Source: a bacterium
GTDB taxonomy: Bacteria > Bacillota > Bacilli > Lactobacillales > Streptococcaceae
DNA length: 64,000 nt
Reading direction: 5' to 3'
Assembly (NCBI GenBank): GCA_905221205.1
Contig: CAJNCG010000002.1
Span: 124,001 to 188,000 of the forward strand
Part shown: positions 7,977 to 17,895 of the stretch, one piece after another
Numbering within the stretch: position 1 is the stretch's first letter
How the letters are laid out: each line of letters opens with the position of its first letter
The notes under the pieces: generated by a model
What the model saw: only the letters and a program-made list of their open reading frames with translations
Database searches by the model: none
What the model was told of the DNA's origin: nothing
Made by a program: the position numbers and the translations under genes

Positions 7977-8627
7977 ATGAAATCAACAACTAAAAAGATT
8001 AAAACCACTCTTGCAGGAGTAGCTGCCTTGTTTGCAGTATTTGCTCCATCATTTGTATCTGCTCAAGAATCATCAACTTACACTGTTAAAGAAGGTGATA
8101 CACTTTCAGAAATCGCTGAAACTCACAACACAACTGTTGAGAAATTGGCAGAAAACAACCACATTGACAACATCCATATGATTTATGTTGGTCAAGAGTT
8201 GGTTATCGATGGTCCGGTAGCGCCTGCTGCAACACCAGCGCCAACTACTTATGCAGCACCAGCAGCTCAAGATGAAACTGTTTCAGCTCCAGCAGCAGAA
8301 ACTACAGAAGTAGCAGAAGAAGCAGCTCCAGTGGCAAGCGCACCTGCAGCAGAAGAAACTGTTACTACAGCAGAAACTTCAGCACCAGCTGCAACTGTAA
8401 GCGGATCTGAAGCAGAAGCTAAAGAATGGATTGCACAAAAAGAATCAGGTGGTAGCTACACAGCTACAAACGGCCAATATATCGGACGTTACCAATTGAC
8501 AGATTCATACTTGAACGGTGATTACTCAGCTGAAAACCAAGAACGTGTAGCAGATGCCTATGTTGCAGGACGTTACGGTTCATGGTCAGCTGCGAAAAAC
8601 TTCTGGCTTAACAATGGCTGGTATTAA
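7977..8627 (+). CDS. secreted LysM protein with a transglycosylase-like C-terminus
   Basis: 216 residues. A signal peptide ends near residue 29 (APSFVSAQE). A LysM peptidoglycan-binding domain follows at about residues 34-77 (YTVKEGDTLSEIAETHNTT...). Residues 80-140 are a low-complexity Ala/Pro/Glu/Thr linker suited to spanning the wall. The C-terminal ~70 residues (EWIAQKESGGSYTA, IGRYQL, ending NNGWY) resemble the small SLT-like domain of streptococcal and staphylococcal secreted wall proteins. It probably acts in peptidoglycan turnover. It is monocistronic, with a good AAGGAG site and its own terminator. Confidence 0.88.
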   Translation: MKSTTKKIKTTLAGVAALFAVFAPSFVSAQESSTYTVKEGDTLSEIAETHNTTVEKLAENNHIDNIHMIYVGQELVIDGPVAPAATPAPTTYAAPAAQDETVSAPAAETTEVAEEAAPVASAPAAEETVTTAETSAPAATVSGSEAEAKEWIAQKESGGSYTATNGQYIGRYQLTDSYLNGDYSAENQERVADAYVAGRYGSWSAAKNFWLNNGWY

Positions 8628-8653
8628 GAACTAACTAGCAGAGTAAGATGTAA

Positions 8654-8680
8654 AAGTCGAGGAAACCCCTCGACTTTTTT
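8654..8680. terminator. bidirectional terminator between the LysM and Rgg genes
   Basis: Stem AAGTCGAGG (8654-8662) with CCTCGACTT (8668-8676) followed by TTTTTTT. It serves the LysM gene and, with A-rich flanks, could also serve the convergent Rgg gene. Confidence 0.8.
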
Positions 8681-9543
8681 TATAATTTCTTTGGTTGGTA
8701 ATAGGTCTCTACTTCTTTTTTGAGATGAGATAGCATGGAAGTTTCATCGGTGATCTCCAGAAGGGAGAAACCTTTTTGGATCAGTTTAGCATCATCCCTA
8801 CAAATCCCAATACGGACATAGCAGATAGCAAGCCTATCGTAGCTTTTCTTGTTCTTGGCGTCCTCTAGTAAAGTATAGCAGATTTGCTTACACATGTTTT
8901 TGTCTTGATTGTATAAGTAAATAGTGGAAAGGTTGAGTAGGATTGCCACTCGCAAGTCATGTAGATGTTGATAGTTTTTATAGACTTCCAAACGTTGCAA
9001 TATTTTTTCAGTGATGAGATGGAGGTGTTCGATGGGAAAGCTGAAAAGGATGGTATTGAGGACTTTTAGGTCATTTTCATACCATGTATCTTGTTTTTCA
9101 ATTTTCTCCCAAAGTTTTTTGACAGTCTGTTTCACTTGGTTTGACAGTTGCTCTGTACCATGTTGACGGATATGAATGACAATTTCTAACATATCTCTGA
9201 TTTCTTCTATGGGCAGGTCGTGGTGGGTTTTGAGATAGTCTTGGCATTTTTGAAATAGTGTTTCGAGTTCACTAGTCCCTAGGGTTGAGCTCATATTGAG
9301 ATAGGTTTGCATGATTTCTGTTCGTTGGCTCGGTTGATAGAGGTGGCAGATATACTCAAACTCTTCAAAACTCATATTGATTTGCCGGAGAAGAAACTCC
9401 ATATTTTCATATTTGGGAGTTACCTTGCCGCTTTCAATCTTTGATAGGCTGGTTCTTGAGAGGACATTTCCACAGACCTCTTCTTGGGTTAAGCCTTTTG
9501 ACTCACGTATTTCTTTATAGACCTTTCCGAAATCATAACGCAT
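8680..9543 (-). CDS. Rgg/MutR-family transcriptional regulator
   Basis: 287 residues, the Rgg family length. An N-terminal XRE helix-turn-helix occupies about residues 8-60 (GLTQEEVCGNVLSRTSLSKI, then ESGKVTP). The remainder is all-helical with TPR-like repeats that in this family bind short peptides. The start has an AAAAGGAG site. It is divergent from the unknown membrane gene at 9812, and a 12-bp inverted repeat spans the shared intergenic region. No short hydrophobic peptide gene (SHP) of the usual type was found beside it, so it is either an orphan Rgg or senses a peptide encoded elsewhere. Confidence 0.87.
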   Translation of the reverse strand: MRYDFGKVYKEIRESKGLTQEEVCGNVLSRTSLSKIESGKVTPKYENMEFLLRQINMSFEEFEYICHLYQPSQRTEIMQTYLNMSSTLGTSELETLFQKCQDYLKTHHDLPIEEIRDMLEIVIHIRQHGTEQLSNQVKQTVKKLWEKIEKQDTWYENDLKVLNTILFSFPIEHLHLITEKILQRLEVYKNYQHLHDLRVAILLNLSTIYLYNQDKNMCKQICYTLLEDAKNKKSYDRLAICYVRIGICRDDAKLIQKGFSLLEITDETSMLSHLKKEVETYYQPKKL

Positions 9544-9594
9544 GATTTACTCCTTTTCGTGAAAAAAGTTAACAAATAATAAAATCCTATTAAA

Positions 9595-9723
9595 AATATT
9601 GTATCATAGTAATATAAAAAGTAGAAAAGAAAACTAAAATAAGCTTGGTATAATTTTAAAATGGGTTTAACGGGCACTATGATTTAGCTAAAAGAAGAAA
9701 GAATTCTAGTTTGATACAATATT
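9595..9723. promoter_or_regulatory. divergent regulatory region with a 12-bp inverted repeat
   Basis: AATATTGTATCA (9595-9606) is the exact reverse complement of TGATACAATATT (9712-9723). Each arm contains a GATACAAT element that could be the -10 of the rgg gene (leftward) or the 9812 gene (rightward). The symmetric placement suggests a shared operator. Confidence 0.4.
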
Positions 9724-9811
9724 ACCCGTCTTATTTAAAGTTGTTATGGAACTATTTTCAAAATAAAAAAGTCTCTGCTTTAGGCGGGGTAGTGAATCGG
9801 GAGGTTAAGTG

Positions 9812-10399
9812 ATGAACTACAATTTAAAATATCTCTTATCAGGAATATTTATTATAGTCTTTATAGGTTTCCTAGTCTGGATGCGTTATGTTAATCAGAA
9901 GAAGGAAGAAGAGCATTCGGATGTGTCTTTTGAAGCGAGGTTAGATAGTGAGGTCAAGGCCTTATATAAGCAACTAGGATTGGGTGAGGAGCCTCACTAT
10001 TTCTTATCTTATCGCTACCTACATCCTTGGTTTAATTTGGCGATTTTACCACCAACAGTTGAAATTTTCTTAACTAAAATAGCGTTGGTGATGGTAACAC
10101 CAAATGAACTACTGATAAGAAATCTTGGGAATGGGATGACTTTCACAAGTGAGCATCATCGTGATTTGCGGCAAGGACTTATCCGCATTCCAAAATCAGA
10201 GATGAAAGAATTTGAGATTCGTAACTGGAAAAAATTTTTTGTATTTGGCGATTTTTTGACAATTAAAACAAGCCAACATAGCTATTATTTGCAGGTTAGA
10301 GATGATGGACTTCAAAAAGGAAGTCTTTCTACCAAACATTTCTCCGACTTGAAACGACAAGATTTTCTCGGATTATTGACAGATAAAAGGACATTCTGA
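9812..10399 (+). CDS. hypothetical single-pass membrane protein
   Basis: 195 residues from ATG 9812. A GTG at 9809 is in frame, but the GGGAGGT site is six bases from the ATG, so I prefer the ATG. One membrane helix lies near residues 8-25 (LLSGIFIIVFIGFLVWMRY), followed by a charged linker and a mixed alpha/beta soluble part of about 140 residues, probably cytoplasmic. The latter contains hydrophobic patches (NLAILPPTVEIFL) and beta-rich stretches reminiscent of PH-like lipid-facing domains, but I do not recognise a family. It is divergent from the Rgg gene and may be its target. Function unknown. Confidence 0.7.
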   Translation: MNYNLKYLLSGIFIIVFIGFLVWMRYVNQKKEEEHSDVSFEARLDSEVKALYKQLGLGEEPHYFLSYRYLHPWFNLAILPPTVEIFLTKIALVMVTPNELLIRNLGNGMTFTSEHHRDLRQGLIRIPKSEMKEFEIRNWKKFFVFGDFLTIKTSQHSYYLQVRDDGLQKGSLSTKHFSDLKRQDFLGLLTDKRTF

Positions 10400-10435
10400 T
10401 TGACAATTGCTCAAAAAATTAACCTCTAAACATTC

Positions 10436-10498
10436 AAAAACCACACAGTGTTTCTTTCAGCTTGATTGTGTTCAAGACTGAAATTGCTGTGTGGTTTT
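10436..10498. terminator. bidirectional terminator
   Basis: A long hairpin with outer stem AAAAACCACACAG (10436-10448) against CTGTGTGGTTTT (10487-10498) and an inner CTTTCAG/CTGAAA plus CTTGA/TCAAG stem. It has T-runs on both strands and sits between convergent genes. Confidence 0.75.
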
Positions 10499-10529
10499 AT
10501 TTAGAAGTTAGTTTTTGATAGTCGCTTGC

Positions 10530-11402
10530 TTACTGTTGACCGAATGATGTAATTCCGCCACCTAAACTAGCGAGATCATCACTGTTTGTTGTGGGAACTT
10601 CAGCATTGTTACTATTGGTATTAGTCTCTGCTGGAGATTCTGAAGCATTAGCCGCTTGATTTTGTGTACTTGCCACATCATTTGCGCTGCTGCCAGCACT
10701 ATTAGATGAAGGTTGCTCGCTTGCAGCTGCCTGTGAACTGTATCTGTTCCTATTTGACTCAGTATAGGTTGGAGTGTAGCTACCTCCTGCTGAAGAATAG
10801 GTTTCTCTTTCCCCCTCGCTACTAGTCGTTCCCGTTTCTTTTTTATCAGTCTTTTGTCCTTCTTTTTTGGTCAAGACTTCAACTTGCTTTTGGAATTTAG
10901 AAATCAGTTCTTGAATTGGTTTTATTTTTTCATCAATGGCGGCTTGTTCGCTTGTGGAATTGACACTTTTAATGATTTCTATTATTTTTTGAAGGGAAGT
11001 GATGGCTGTTTCAAGTGTTTGTTTATCTTCGAACTGGCTATCGGATTCTTTTATATCCAATTTTAAAGCTTTTTCGCTATAATGATTAGTGATTTTATCG
11101 GCAGTAGTAGCAAGAAAGTCTGCTAATGTTTGCTTGCCTTCATCAGTGGTTGGTTTTAATTCTTGAATTTTTTTCCAATCCTCTATAATTGTTTCAGAAT
11201 CGATATTGAAATCTTTGATGGCTTTTTTTACTTGTTCGACATCTTGCTCATTTTTTTGCCGTTTGAAGAAAGCAATGGTTCCTCTTTCTGTTAAGATATT
11301 TTCTTGATGAATGACTAAAGCTATTAAAAGTCCAAGACTTGCGACAATGATAATAGTAAAAATGGTATTTTTTGATTTTAGGATATCTTTGTAGTTCTTC
11401 AA
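10530..11402 (-). CDS. hypothetical membrane-anchored surface protein at the pspA position
   Basis: 290 residues if begun at TTG 11402. One membrane helix lies near residues 13-31 after a short basic N-terminus. A charged, helix-rich domain spans about 40-185 (many E/K, coiled-coil-like). A Ser/Thr/Asn/Ala-rich low-complexity tail runs from about 190 to the end (SSAGGSYTPTYTESNRNRYS and following). There is no LPXTG or choline-binding repeat. The topology suggests an extracellular protein tethered by its N-terminus. I recognise no family. Next to mnmA, S. pneumoniae carries pspA, so this is a strain- or species-specific locus. The TTG lacks a ribosome binding site while a perfect one sits about 55 bases upstream (see next entry), so the true 5' end is uncertain and a frameshift is possible. 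Confidence 0.7.
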   Translation of the reverse strand: MKNYKDILKSKNTIFTIIIVASLGLLIALVIHQENILTERGTIAFFKRQKNEQDVEQVKKAIKDFNIDSETIIEDWKKIQELKPTTDEGKQTLADFLATTADKITNHYSEKALKLDIKESDSQFEDKQTLETAITSLQKIIEIIKSVNSTSEQAAIDEKIKPIQELISKFQKQVEVLTKKEGQKTDKKETGTTSSEGERETYSSAGGSYTPTYTESNRNRYSSQAAASEQPSSNSAGSSANDVASTQNQAANASESPAETNTNSNNAEVPTTNSDDLASLGGGITSFGQQ

Positions 11403-11433
11403 AATTGTTCTACGTACATGGATGGTAGTATCT

Positions 11434-11460
11434 TTAAGGAATCATGTACGCCTTCCTCCT
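11434..11460 (-). promoter_or_regulatory. strong ribosome binding site and 3-codon ORF out of frame with the downstream gene
   Basis: On the minus strand AGGAGGAAGG (11460-11451) precedes ATG ATT CCT TAA (11445-11434). The downstream gene's frame is open right up to this ATG, offset by +1 (its closing TGA overlaps the ATG as ATGA). Either a one-base change has separated the start from the gene, or the mini-ORF drives re-initiation. Confidence 0.45.
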
Positions 11461-11604
11461 CATTACAGTATATCATTTTTAGTTTATTTTATAAATAAGT
11501 TTATAAGCAGTAGGGGGGATTAGGTATAAATTATCCTCTTTTTAGCCGATTATAGAAGAGCTTGGTAGATTATCAGCCTCTTCCTTGTCTTCTCTAACCA
11601 AGCA

Positions 11605-11613
11605 TGTTATAAT
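11605..11613 (+). promoter_or_regulatory. extended -10 promoter of mnmA
   Basis: TG-T-TATAAT; transcription would begin near 11620. The leader then contains the 17-base direct repeat below. Confidence 0.6.
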
Positions 11614-11615
11614 GA

Positions 11616-12815
<1,200 letters not shown>

Positions 12816-12816
12816 A

Positions 12817-12844
12817 TTGACAAATTTTCTCAATTTGCTACAAT
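12817..12844 (+). promoter_or_regulatory. strong promoter for the Nudix-mnmG genes
   Basis: TTGACA (12817-12822), 16 bases, then TG-C-TACAAT with the -10 at 12839-12844. It starts directly after the mnmA stop. A GCAGG...CCTGC hairpin with an internal T-run (about 12886-12903) lies in the leader. Confidence 0.75.
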
Positions 12845-12955
12845 AATAAAAGCAATAGAAATGATGGTCAAAGCTCATGGATGTTGCAGGCTTTTTTGTC
12901 CTGCACTTCTTTGGAGTTTTGACTGTTTTTGTGTCGTTTAGAGGAAAGGATAAAA

Positions 12956-13411
12956 ATGACTCAACAAGACTTTCGGACAAAAGTGAGAAATACAGTTTTT
13001 GGTGTTCGGGCGACAGCCCTGATTCTCCAAAATGGCAAGCTCCTAGTCACCAAAGATAAGGGCAAGTATTACACTATCGGCGGTGCGATTCAAGTCAATG
13101 AAAGCACGGAAGACGCGGTAGTCCGTGAAGTGAGGGAAGAATTAGGTGTCCGAGCTCAAGCTGGGCAGCTAGCTTTCGTGGTTGAAAATCGTTTTGAACA
13201 GGACGGTATTTCCTATCACAACATCGAGTTTCATTATCTGGTGAACTTGTTTGAGGATGCTCCATTGACCATGCAGGAAGATGAGAAAATGCAGCCTTGT
13301 GAGTGGATTGACTTGAATCAGCTCCAGAATATCCAGCTAGTTCCAGTCTTTTTAAAAACAGCCCTACCAGATTGGGACGGCCAACTAAGACACATTCATC
13401 TTGAGAAATAG
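12956..13411 (+). CDS. Nudix hydrolase
   Basis: 151 residues from ATG 12956, preceded by GAGGAAAGGA; the longer in-frame start at 12929 has no site. A complete Nudix box G-x5-E-x7-REVREELGV lies at about residues 43-65 (GAIQVNEST through EELGV), giving the metal-binding glutamates. It hydrolyses a nucleoside diphosphate linked to some moiety X; the substrate is not predictable. It is 9 bases upstream of mnmG and co-transcribed with it. Confidence 0.88.
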   Translation: MTQQDFRTKVRNTVFGVRATALILQNGKLLVTKDKGKYYTIGGAIQVNESTEDAVVREVREELGVRAQAGQLAFVVENRFEQDGISYHNIEFHYLVNLFEDAPLTMQEDEKMQPCEWIDLNQLQNIQLVPVFLKTALPDWDGQLRHIHLEK

Positions 13412-13420
13412 GAGAGAAAC

Positions 13421-15334
13421 ATGACTTATAATTTTACTGAAGAATACGATATTATTGTAATCGGTGCGGGACATGCTGGGGTCGAGGCTTCCTTGGCTGC
13501 CAGCCGTATGGGTTGTAAGGTCTTGCTTGCGACTATCAACATTGAAATGCTAGCTTTCATGCCTTGTAATCCCTCTATCGGTGGTTCTGCCAAGGGAATT
13601 GTCGTGCGTGAAGTTGATGCCCTCGGTGGTGAAATGGCCAAAACCATTGACAAGACTTACATCCAGATGAAGATGCTCAACACAGGGAAGGGACCAGCGG
13701 TGCGTGCCCTTCGTGCGCAGGCTGACAAGGAGCTTTACTCTAAGGAGATGCGCAAGACAGTTGAAAATCAAGAGAATCTGACCCTTCGTCAAACCATGAT
13801 TGATGAGATTTTGGTGGAAGATGGCAAGGTTGTCGGTGTGCGTACAGCAACCCATCAAGAGTATGCTGCTAAGGCTGTTATCGTGACCACAGGGACTGCC
13901 CTCCGTGGGGAAATCATCATCGGAGACCTCAAGTACTCGTCAGGTCCTAACCACAGTCTAGCTTCGATTAACCTAGCTGACAATCTCAAGGAATTGGGAC
14001 TTGAAATTGGTCGTTTCAAGACGGGTACACCTCCACGTGTCAAGGCTTCTTCTATCAATTACGACGTGACAGAGATTCAGCCAGGGGACGAAGCACCTAA
14101 TCACTTCTCATATACCTCACGTGATGAGGATTATGTCAAGGATCAAGTGCCATGCTGGTTGACCTATACCAACGGTACCAGTCATGAGATTATCCAAAAC
14201 AACCTTCACCGTGCGCCTATGTTTACAGGTGTGGTCAAGGGTGTGGGGCCTCGTTATTGTCCGTCGATTGAGGACAAGATTGTGCGCTTTGCAGACAAGG
14301 AACGCCACCAACTCTTCCTAGAGCCAGAAGGACGCAACACAGAGGAAGTCTATGTCCAAGGCCTTTCAACCAGTCTGCCTGAGGATGTCCAGCGTGAGCT
14401 AGTTCATTCCATCAAAGGCTTGGAAAATGCTGAAATGATGCGAACAGGTTATGCTATCGAGTACGACATGGTCTTGCCTCATCAATTGCGTGCAACGCTT
14501 GAAACCAAGAAAATCTCAGGCCTCTTCACTGCTGGTCAGACAAATGGTACATCAGGATATGAAGAAGCTGCTGGCCAAGGGATTATCGCGGGTATCAATG
14601 CGGCTCTGAAAATCCAAGGCAAGCCTGAGTTGATTTTGAAGCGTAGTGACGGTTATATTGGGGTCATGATTGACGACTTGGTGACCAAGGGAACCATTGA
14701 ACCCTACCGTCTATTGACTAGTCGTGCTGAATACCGTCTCATTCTCCGTCATGACAATGCGGATATGCGTTTGACAGAAATGGGACGCGAGATTGGACTT
14801 GTGGATGATGAACGTTGGGCTCGATTTGAGATTAAGAAAAATCAATTTGACAATGAGATGAAGCGCCTAGATAGCATCAAACTCAAGCCAGTCAAGGAAA
14901 CCAATGCCAAGGTTGAGGAGATGGGCTTCAAGCCGTTGACAGATGCAGTGACAGCCAAGGAATTCCTTCGCCGTCCAGAAGTTTCTTATCAAGATGTGGT
15001 GGCCTTCATCGGACCTGCAGCAGAGGACTTGGATGACAAGATTATCGAATTGATTGAAACAGAAATCAAGTACGAAGGTTATATTTCAAAAGCCATGGAT
15101 CAGGTTGCCAAGATGAAACGCATGGAAGAAAAACGTATTCCAGCAAATATTGACTGGGATGATATTGATTCTATCGCGACAGAAGCCCGTCAGAAGTTCA
15201 AACTGATCAATCCAGAAACCATCGGACAAGCCAGCCGTATTTCTGGAGTAAACCCAGCAGATATTTCTATTTTGATGGTGTATCTGGAAGGTAAAAATCG
15301 TAGTATTTCTAAAAATCAAGAAAAGAAAGCATAG
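13421..15334 (+). CDS. mnmG: tRNA uridine-5-carboxymethylaminomethyl modification enzyme MnmG
   Basis: 637 residues, full length. An FAD-binding Rossmann motif [11 protein letters not shown] is at about residues 12-22, with conserved PCNPSIGG near 49 and the C-terminal GidA helical domain ending with [15 protein letters not shown]. It acts with MnmE to add cmnm5 to wobble U34. The start is preceded by GGAGAG. It probably shares the promoter at 12817 with the Nudix gene. Confidence 0.97.
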   Translation: MTYNFTEEYDIIVIGAGHAGVEASLAASRMGCKVLLATINIEMLAFMPCNPSIGGSAKGIVVREVDALGGEMAKTIDKTYIQMKMLNTGKGPAVRALRAQADKELYSKEMRKTVENQENLTLRQTMIDEILVEDGKVVGVRTATHQEYAAKAVIVTTGTALRGEIIIGDLKYSSGPNHSLASINLADNLKELGLEIGRFKTGTPPRVKASSINYDVTEIQPGDEAPNHFSYTSRDEDYVKDQVPCWLTYTNGTSHEIIQNNLHRAPMFTGVVKGVGPRYCPSIEDKIVRFADKERHQLFLEPEGRNTEEVYVQGLSTSLPEDVQRELVHSIKGLENAEMMRTGYAIEYDMVLPHQLRATLETKKISGLFTAGQTNGTSGYEEAAGQGIIAGINAALKIQGKPELILKRSDGYIGVMIDDLVTKGTIEPYRLLTSRAEYRLILRHDNADMRLTEMGREIGLVDDERWARFEIKKNQFDNEMKRLDSIKLKPVKETNAKVEEMGFKPLTDAVTAKEFLRRPEVSYQDVVAFIGPAAEDLDDKIIELIETEIKYEGYISKAMDQVAKMKRMEEKRIPANIDWDDIDSIATEARQKFKLINPETIGQASRISGVNPADISILMVYLEGKNRSISKNQEKKA

Positions 15335-15336
15335 AG

Positions 15337-15368
15337 AAAAACAGCTCCGAAGACGGGGCTGTTTTGTT
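15337..15368 (+). terminator. mnmG terminator
   Basis: Stem AAAACAGCTCC against GGGGCTGTTTT (one G-U pair) with loop GAAGAC, directly after the mnmG stop. Confidence 0.75.
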
Positions 15369-15385
15369 GATTTTCATTGAGTATT
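15369..15385. repeat. RUP end remnant at the rnjA stop codon
   Basis: TGATTTTCATTGAGTAT matches the terminal 17 bases of the RUP copies at 3408 and 20223, with no other half nearby. It overlaps the rnjA TAA (15384-15386). Confidence 0.55.
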
Positions 15386-17063
15386 ATTCTTCATCTGGTG
15401 TGAGGATCATCGGGATGATGATCGGTTCACGTTCTGTATTTTCATAGAGGAATGGTCGAATGGCGTTGACAATGGCACCATTGACAGATTGCACGCTGGC
15501 GTCCTTATTTTTCAGTGCAATACGAATGGCATTGAAAAGGATGCGCTGACTTTGACGAATCAAGTCTCCAGACTCTCTCATGTAGACAAAGCCTCGGCTG
15601 AGGATATCGGGACCAGATAGAATCATCTGCGATTTGAAGTCAACAGTTGCGACTGCCAGAACGACACCGTCTTCAGATAGATCACGACGATCTTTAAGAA
15701 CAGCAGCACCGATTTCACCGATACGATTTCCATCGACATAGATATCTTGGGCGTTGAAATGACCTGCGATACGAGCTGAATCAGCAGTAAGGGCAAGCAC
15801 ATCACCATTGCTCATGATAAAGATATTGTCCTTCTCAACACCAGTATCCACTGCTAGTCCAGCGTGGACCTTTTGCATGCGGTATTCACCGTGGACAGGC
15901 ATGAAGTATTTTGGCTTAATCAAGCGGAGCATGAGTTTTTGCTCTTGCTGGCCACCGTGTCCAGATGTATGGATATTGTTAACCTTACCGTGGATAACTT
16001 CGACACCAGCTTCAGAAATGATGTTAATCAGCTTGTTGACGCTAGTAGTGTTTCCAGGGATTGGACTTGAAGAGAAGATAACCGTATCACCGGGTTGGAG
16101 TTGTACCTGACGGTGGGTTCCGTTGGCGATACGAGAGAGGGCTGCCATCGGTTCCCCCTGACTACCTGTACAGAGGATAAGAATCTCGCCTGCAGGGTAA
16201 TCTTTGATTTCATTTGGCTCGATAAAGGTTCCCTTAGGAGCTTTGATGTAGCCAAGATCGATTCCGTTGACAATGGCCTTTTCCATAGAACGACCAAAGA
16301 CCGCAATCTTACGTCCAGTCTTAACAGCAGCTTCTGTTGCTTGTTGGAGACGGAAGATATTTGAGGCAAAGGATGCAAAGATGATACGTCCTTCGATGCC
16401 TTGGATAATCTTCATGATGGACTGGCCAACGACTTTTTCAGAGTTGGTAAAGGTTGGCACTTCTGCATTTGTCGAGTCAGACAGGAGACAGAGCACGCCT
16501 TCTTCACCAAGAGCAGCCATACGGTGCAAGTCCGCAGGTTCTCCAACTGGAGTAAAGTCGAACTTGAAGTCACCCGTACAAACGATTTTCCCTTGAGGAG
16601 TATGAATGACAATCCCCAAAGGCTCTGGAATAGAGTGAGTCGTTCTAAAGAAAGTTGCCTTGAGATTTTTAAAGGTCAACTCAGTGTTGTGGTTGATTTC
16701 GTAAAGTTTGGCGTTGCGCAAGAGGCCGTGTTCTTCGAGTTTTCCACGGATCAAAGCCAAGGCAAGCGGTCCAGCATAGATAGGGACATTTGCTTGCTTG
16801 AGCAGGAAAGGAATTCCACCGATGTGGTCCTCGTGTCCGTGTGTAATCAGAACAGCCTTAACGCGGTCGATATTGTCCACGATATAAGAGTAGTCAGGAA
16901 TGACATAGTCGATACCCAGCAAGTCATCCTCTGGGAATTTAATACCAGCATCGACGATGATAATCTCATCTTGGTATTCAATTCCGTAAGTGTTTTTCCC
17001 GATTTCTCCCAGACCACCGATGGCAAAAACGCCGACTTCTTCAGGTTTAAGAGTATAGGCCAT
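15384..17063 (-). CDS. rnjA: ribonuclease J1
   Basis: 559 residues, the normal length. A metallo-beta-lactamase core with HGHEDHIGG (His75, His77, Asp79, His80) binds zinc. A beta-CASP insert follows ([31 protein letters not shown]) with VHGEYRM near 370. It is a 5'-to-3' exo- and endoribonuclease in mRNA decay and rRNA maturation. It lies one base after rpoY, a conserved Firmicutes pairing that links RNA polymerase and decay machinery expression. The stop codon abuts a RUP remnant. Confidence 0.96.
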   Translation of the reverse strand: MAYTLKPEEVGVFAIGGLGEIGKNTYGIEYQDEIIIVDAGIKFPEDDLLGIDYVIPDYSYIVDNIDRVKAVLITHGHEDHIGGIPFLLKQANVPIYAGPLALALIRGKLEEHGLLRNAKLYEINHNTELTFKNLKATFFRTTHSIPEPLGIVIHTPQGKIVCTGDFKFDFTPVGEPADLHRMAALGEEGVLCLLSDSTNAEVPTFTNSEKVVGQSIMKIIQGIEGRIIFASFASNIFRLQQATEAAVKTGRKIAVFGRSMEKAIVNGIDLGYIKAPKGTFIEPNEIKDYPAGEILILCTGSQGEPMAALSRIANGTHRQVQLQPGDTVIFSSSPIPGNTTSVNKLINIISEAGVEVIHGKVNNIHTSGHGGQQEQKLMLRLIKPKYFMPVHGEYRMQKVHAGLAVDTGVEKDNIFIMSNGDVLALTADSARIAGHFNAQDIYVDGNRIGEIGAAVLKDRRDLSEDGVVLAVATVDFKSQMILSGPDILSRGFVYMRESGDLIRQSQRILFNAIRIALKNKDASVQSVNGAIVNAIRPFLYENTEREPIIIPMILTPDEE

Positions 17064-17064
17064 A

Positions 17065-17298
17065 TTAGAACTCCGTGATTTCGAAGGCGCCAGTTTCTTT
17101 TTCGTAATCTAGCAATTTGTCAGACAAGAGTTCGATATACTCGATATTGTACTCTGGGCGATTTTCTTCGACAAGTTGGCGAGCAGCGATACGGCCCTCA
17201 AGTTCTGAGCTGGCATCGATGTCTAGGTAAAGTGCGCGTGTAGTTTCACGGCGTGGGCTACGTTCTTTTGTTTCTTGATAAAAAACTTTGTAAATCAT
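17065..17298 (-). CDS. rpoY: RNA polymerase epsilon subunit
   Basis: 77 residues, typical of RpoY (formerly YkzG, DUF1447): MIYKVFYQ opening, [14 protein letters not shown], then a small alpha/beta fold ending GAFEITEF. It is a Firmicutes accessory subunit that binds the polymerase near the downstream DNA. It is first in the rpoY-rnjA operon, with an AAAGGA site and an extended -10 promoter upstream. Confidence 0.94.
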   Translation of the reverse strand: MIYKVFYQETKERSPRRETTRALYLDIDASSELEGRIAARQLVEENRPEYNIEYIELLSDKLLDYEKETGAFEITEF

Positions 17299-17408
17299 AT
17301 AGTTCCTTTCTATTTACAGGTCAGCTTATTCCAAACTTTTAGCAGAGAATTGCTTTATTTCATTCCATTTTTTGTCTAGATTGACCTTGATTCGTTACAA
17401 TTATTTCA

Positions 17409-17417
17409 ATTATACCA
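17409..17417 (-). promoter_or_regulatory. extended -10 promoter of rpoY-rnjA
   Basis: Minus-strand TG-G-TATAAT with a weak TTTACT at the -35 spacing. Confidence 0.6.
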
Positions 17418-17469
17418 CAAAATGAAAAATTAGTAAAAGACGGAAACGAGAAAGTCATAGGGTTACTCG

Positions 17470-17509
17470 TTGGTAAGCGTTTGCAAAAATAGAGGAAATA
17501 TGTTATCTT
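17470..17509 (+). promoter_or_regulatory. promoter with an overlapping cre-like site
   Basis: TTGCAA (17481-17486), 17 bases, TG-T-TATCTT (-10 at 17504-17509). Overlapping the -35 is TTGGTAAGCGTTTGCAA (17470-17486), near-palindromic and close to a CcpA cre consensus with one core mismatch. Confidence 0.45.
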
Positions 17510-17576
17510 GATAACGGAAGTGAAATTTATTGCTTGTCATAATTCCATATAGTTTTTAAGTCAAGGAGGTTGCCCT

Positions 17577-17792
17577 ATGTATAACTTATTTGCTTTTGCT
17601 ATCGGAGCTCGCTTAGTAGCTTTTATTGTTTTTGTTGCTTGCGTTTATGGAGGGAATCTTCTATTTGCCAAACTGGAACAACGACAAACCAAGTTCTTGT
17701 GGAAAATTACCTTTGTGACTCTCTACTCGCTTTTTCTCCTCCTCGTAACCTATGTAGTTTGGTTTATATTTTACTTTGGATTAAATGCTTAG
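17577..17792 (+). CDS. small two-helix membrane protein, unknown
   Basis: 71 residues with a very strong AAGGAGG site. Two hydrophobic helices (about residues 5-29 and 41-67) are joined by a short charged loop (AKLEQRQTK). It has no recognisable domain. It is conserved in position in mitis-group genomes between rpoY and tsaB as far as I recall. It has its own promoter, with a possible catabolite-control site, and its own terminator, so it is a separate transcription unit. It could be a small membrane regulator. Confidence 0.7.
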   Translation: MYNLFAFAIGARLVAFIVFVACVYGGNLLFAKLEQRQTKFLWKITFVTLYSLFLLLVTYVVWFIFYFGLNA

Positions 17793-17819
17793 ATGCCCTG
17801 CTCTGCTGGGGCATTTTTG
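17793..17819 (+). terminator. terminator of the small membrane protein gene
   Basis: ATGCCC (17793-17798) pairs with GGGCAT (17808-17813), followed by TTTTT. Confidence 0.7.
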
Positions 17820-17836
17820 TTTGGGGGAAAAGAAAA

Positions 17837-17865
17837 TTCCCATGTGCCAGCTTTTGTAGTATAAT
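17837..17865 (+). promoter_or_regulatory. promoter of tsaB-rimI-tsaD
   Basis: TTCCCA (17837-17842), 17-base spacer, TATAAT (17860-17865). Confidence 0.5.
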
Positions 17866-17895
17866 AGTAAACAGACAAAAAGATAGGAATGTGTT

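Noticed and set aside
9489..9677. 62-codon hydrophobic minus-strand ORF upstream of and overlapping the Rgg gene
   Set aside because: No ribosome binding site, mostly the AT-rich promoter region read as codons, and it overlaps the Rgg N-terminus in another frame. It is also too long and untypical for an SHP pheromone.
13421..14311. Minus-strand ORFs opposite mnmG
   Set aside because: Shadow frames of a conserved enzyme with no independent support.
15808..17078. Several long plus-strand ORFs opposite rnjA, up to 225 codons
   Set aside because: Antisense shadows of a highly conserved gene; no binding sites or protein features.
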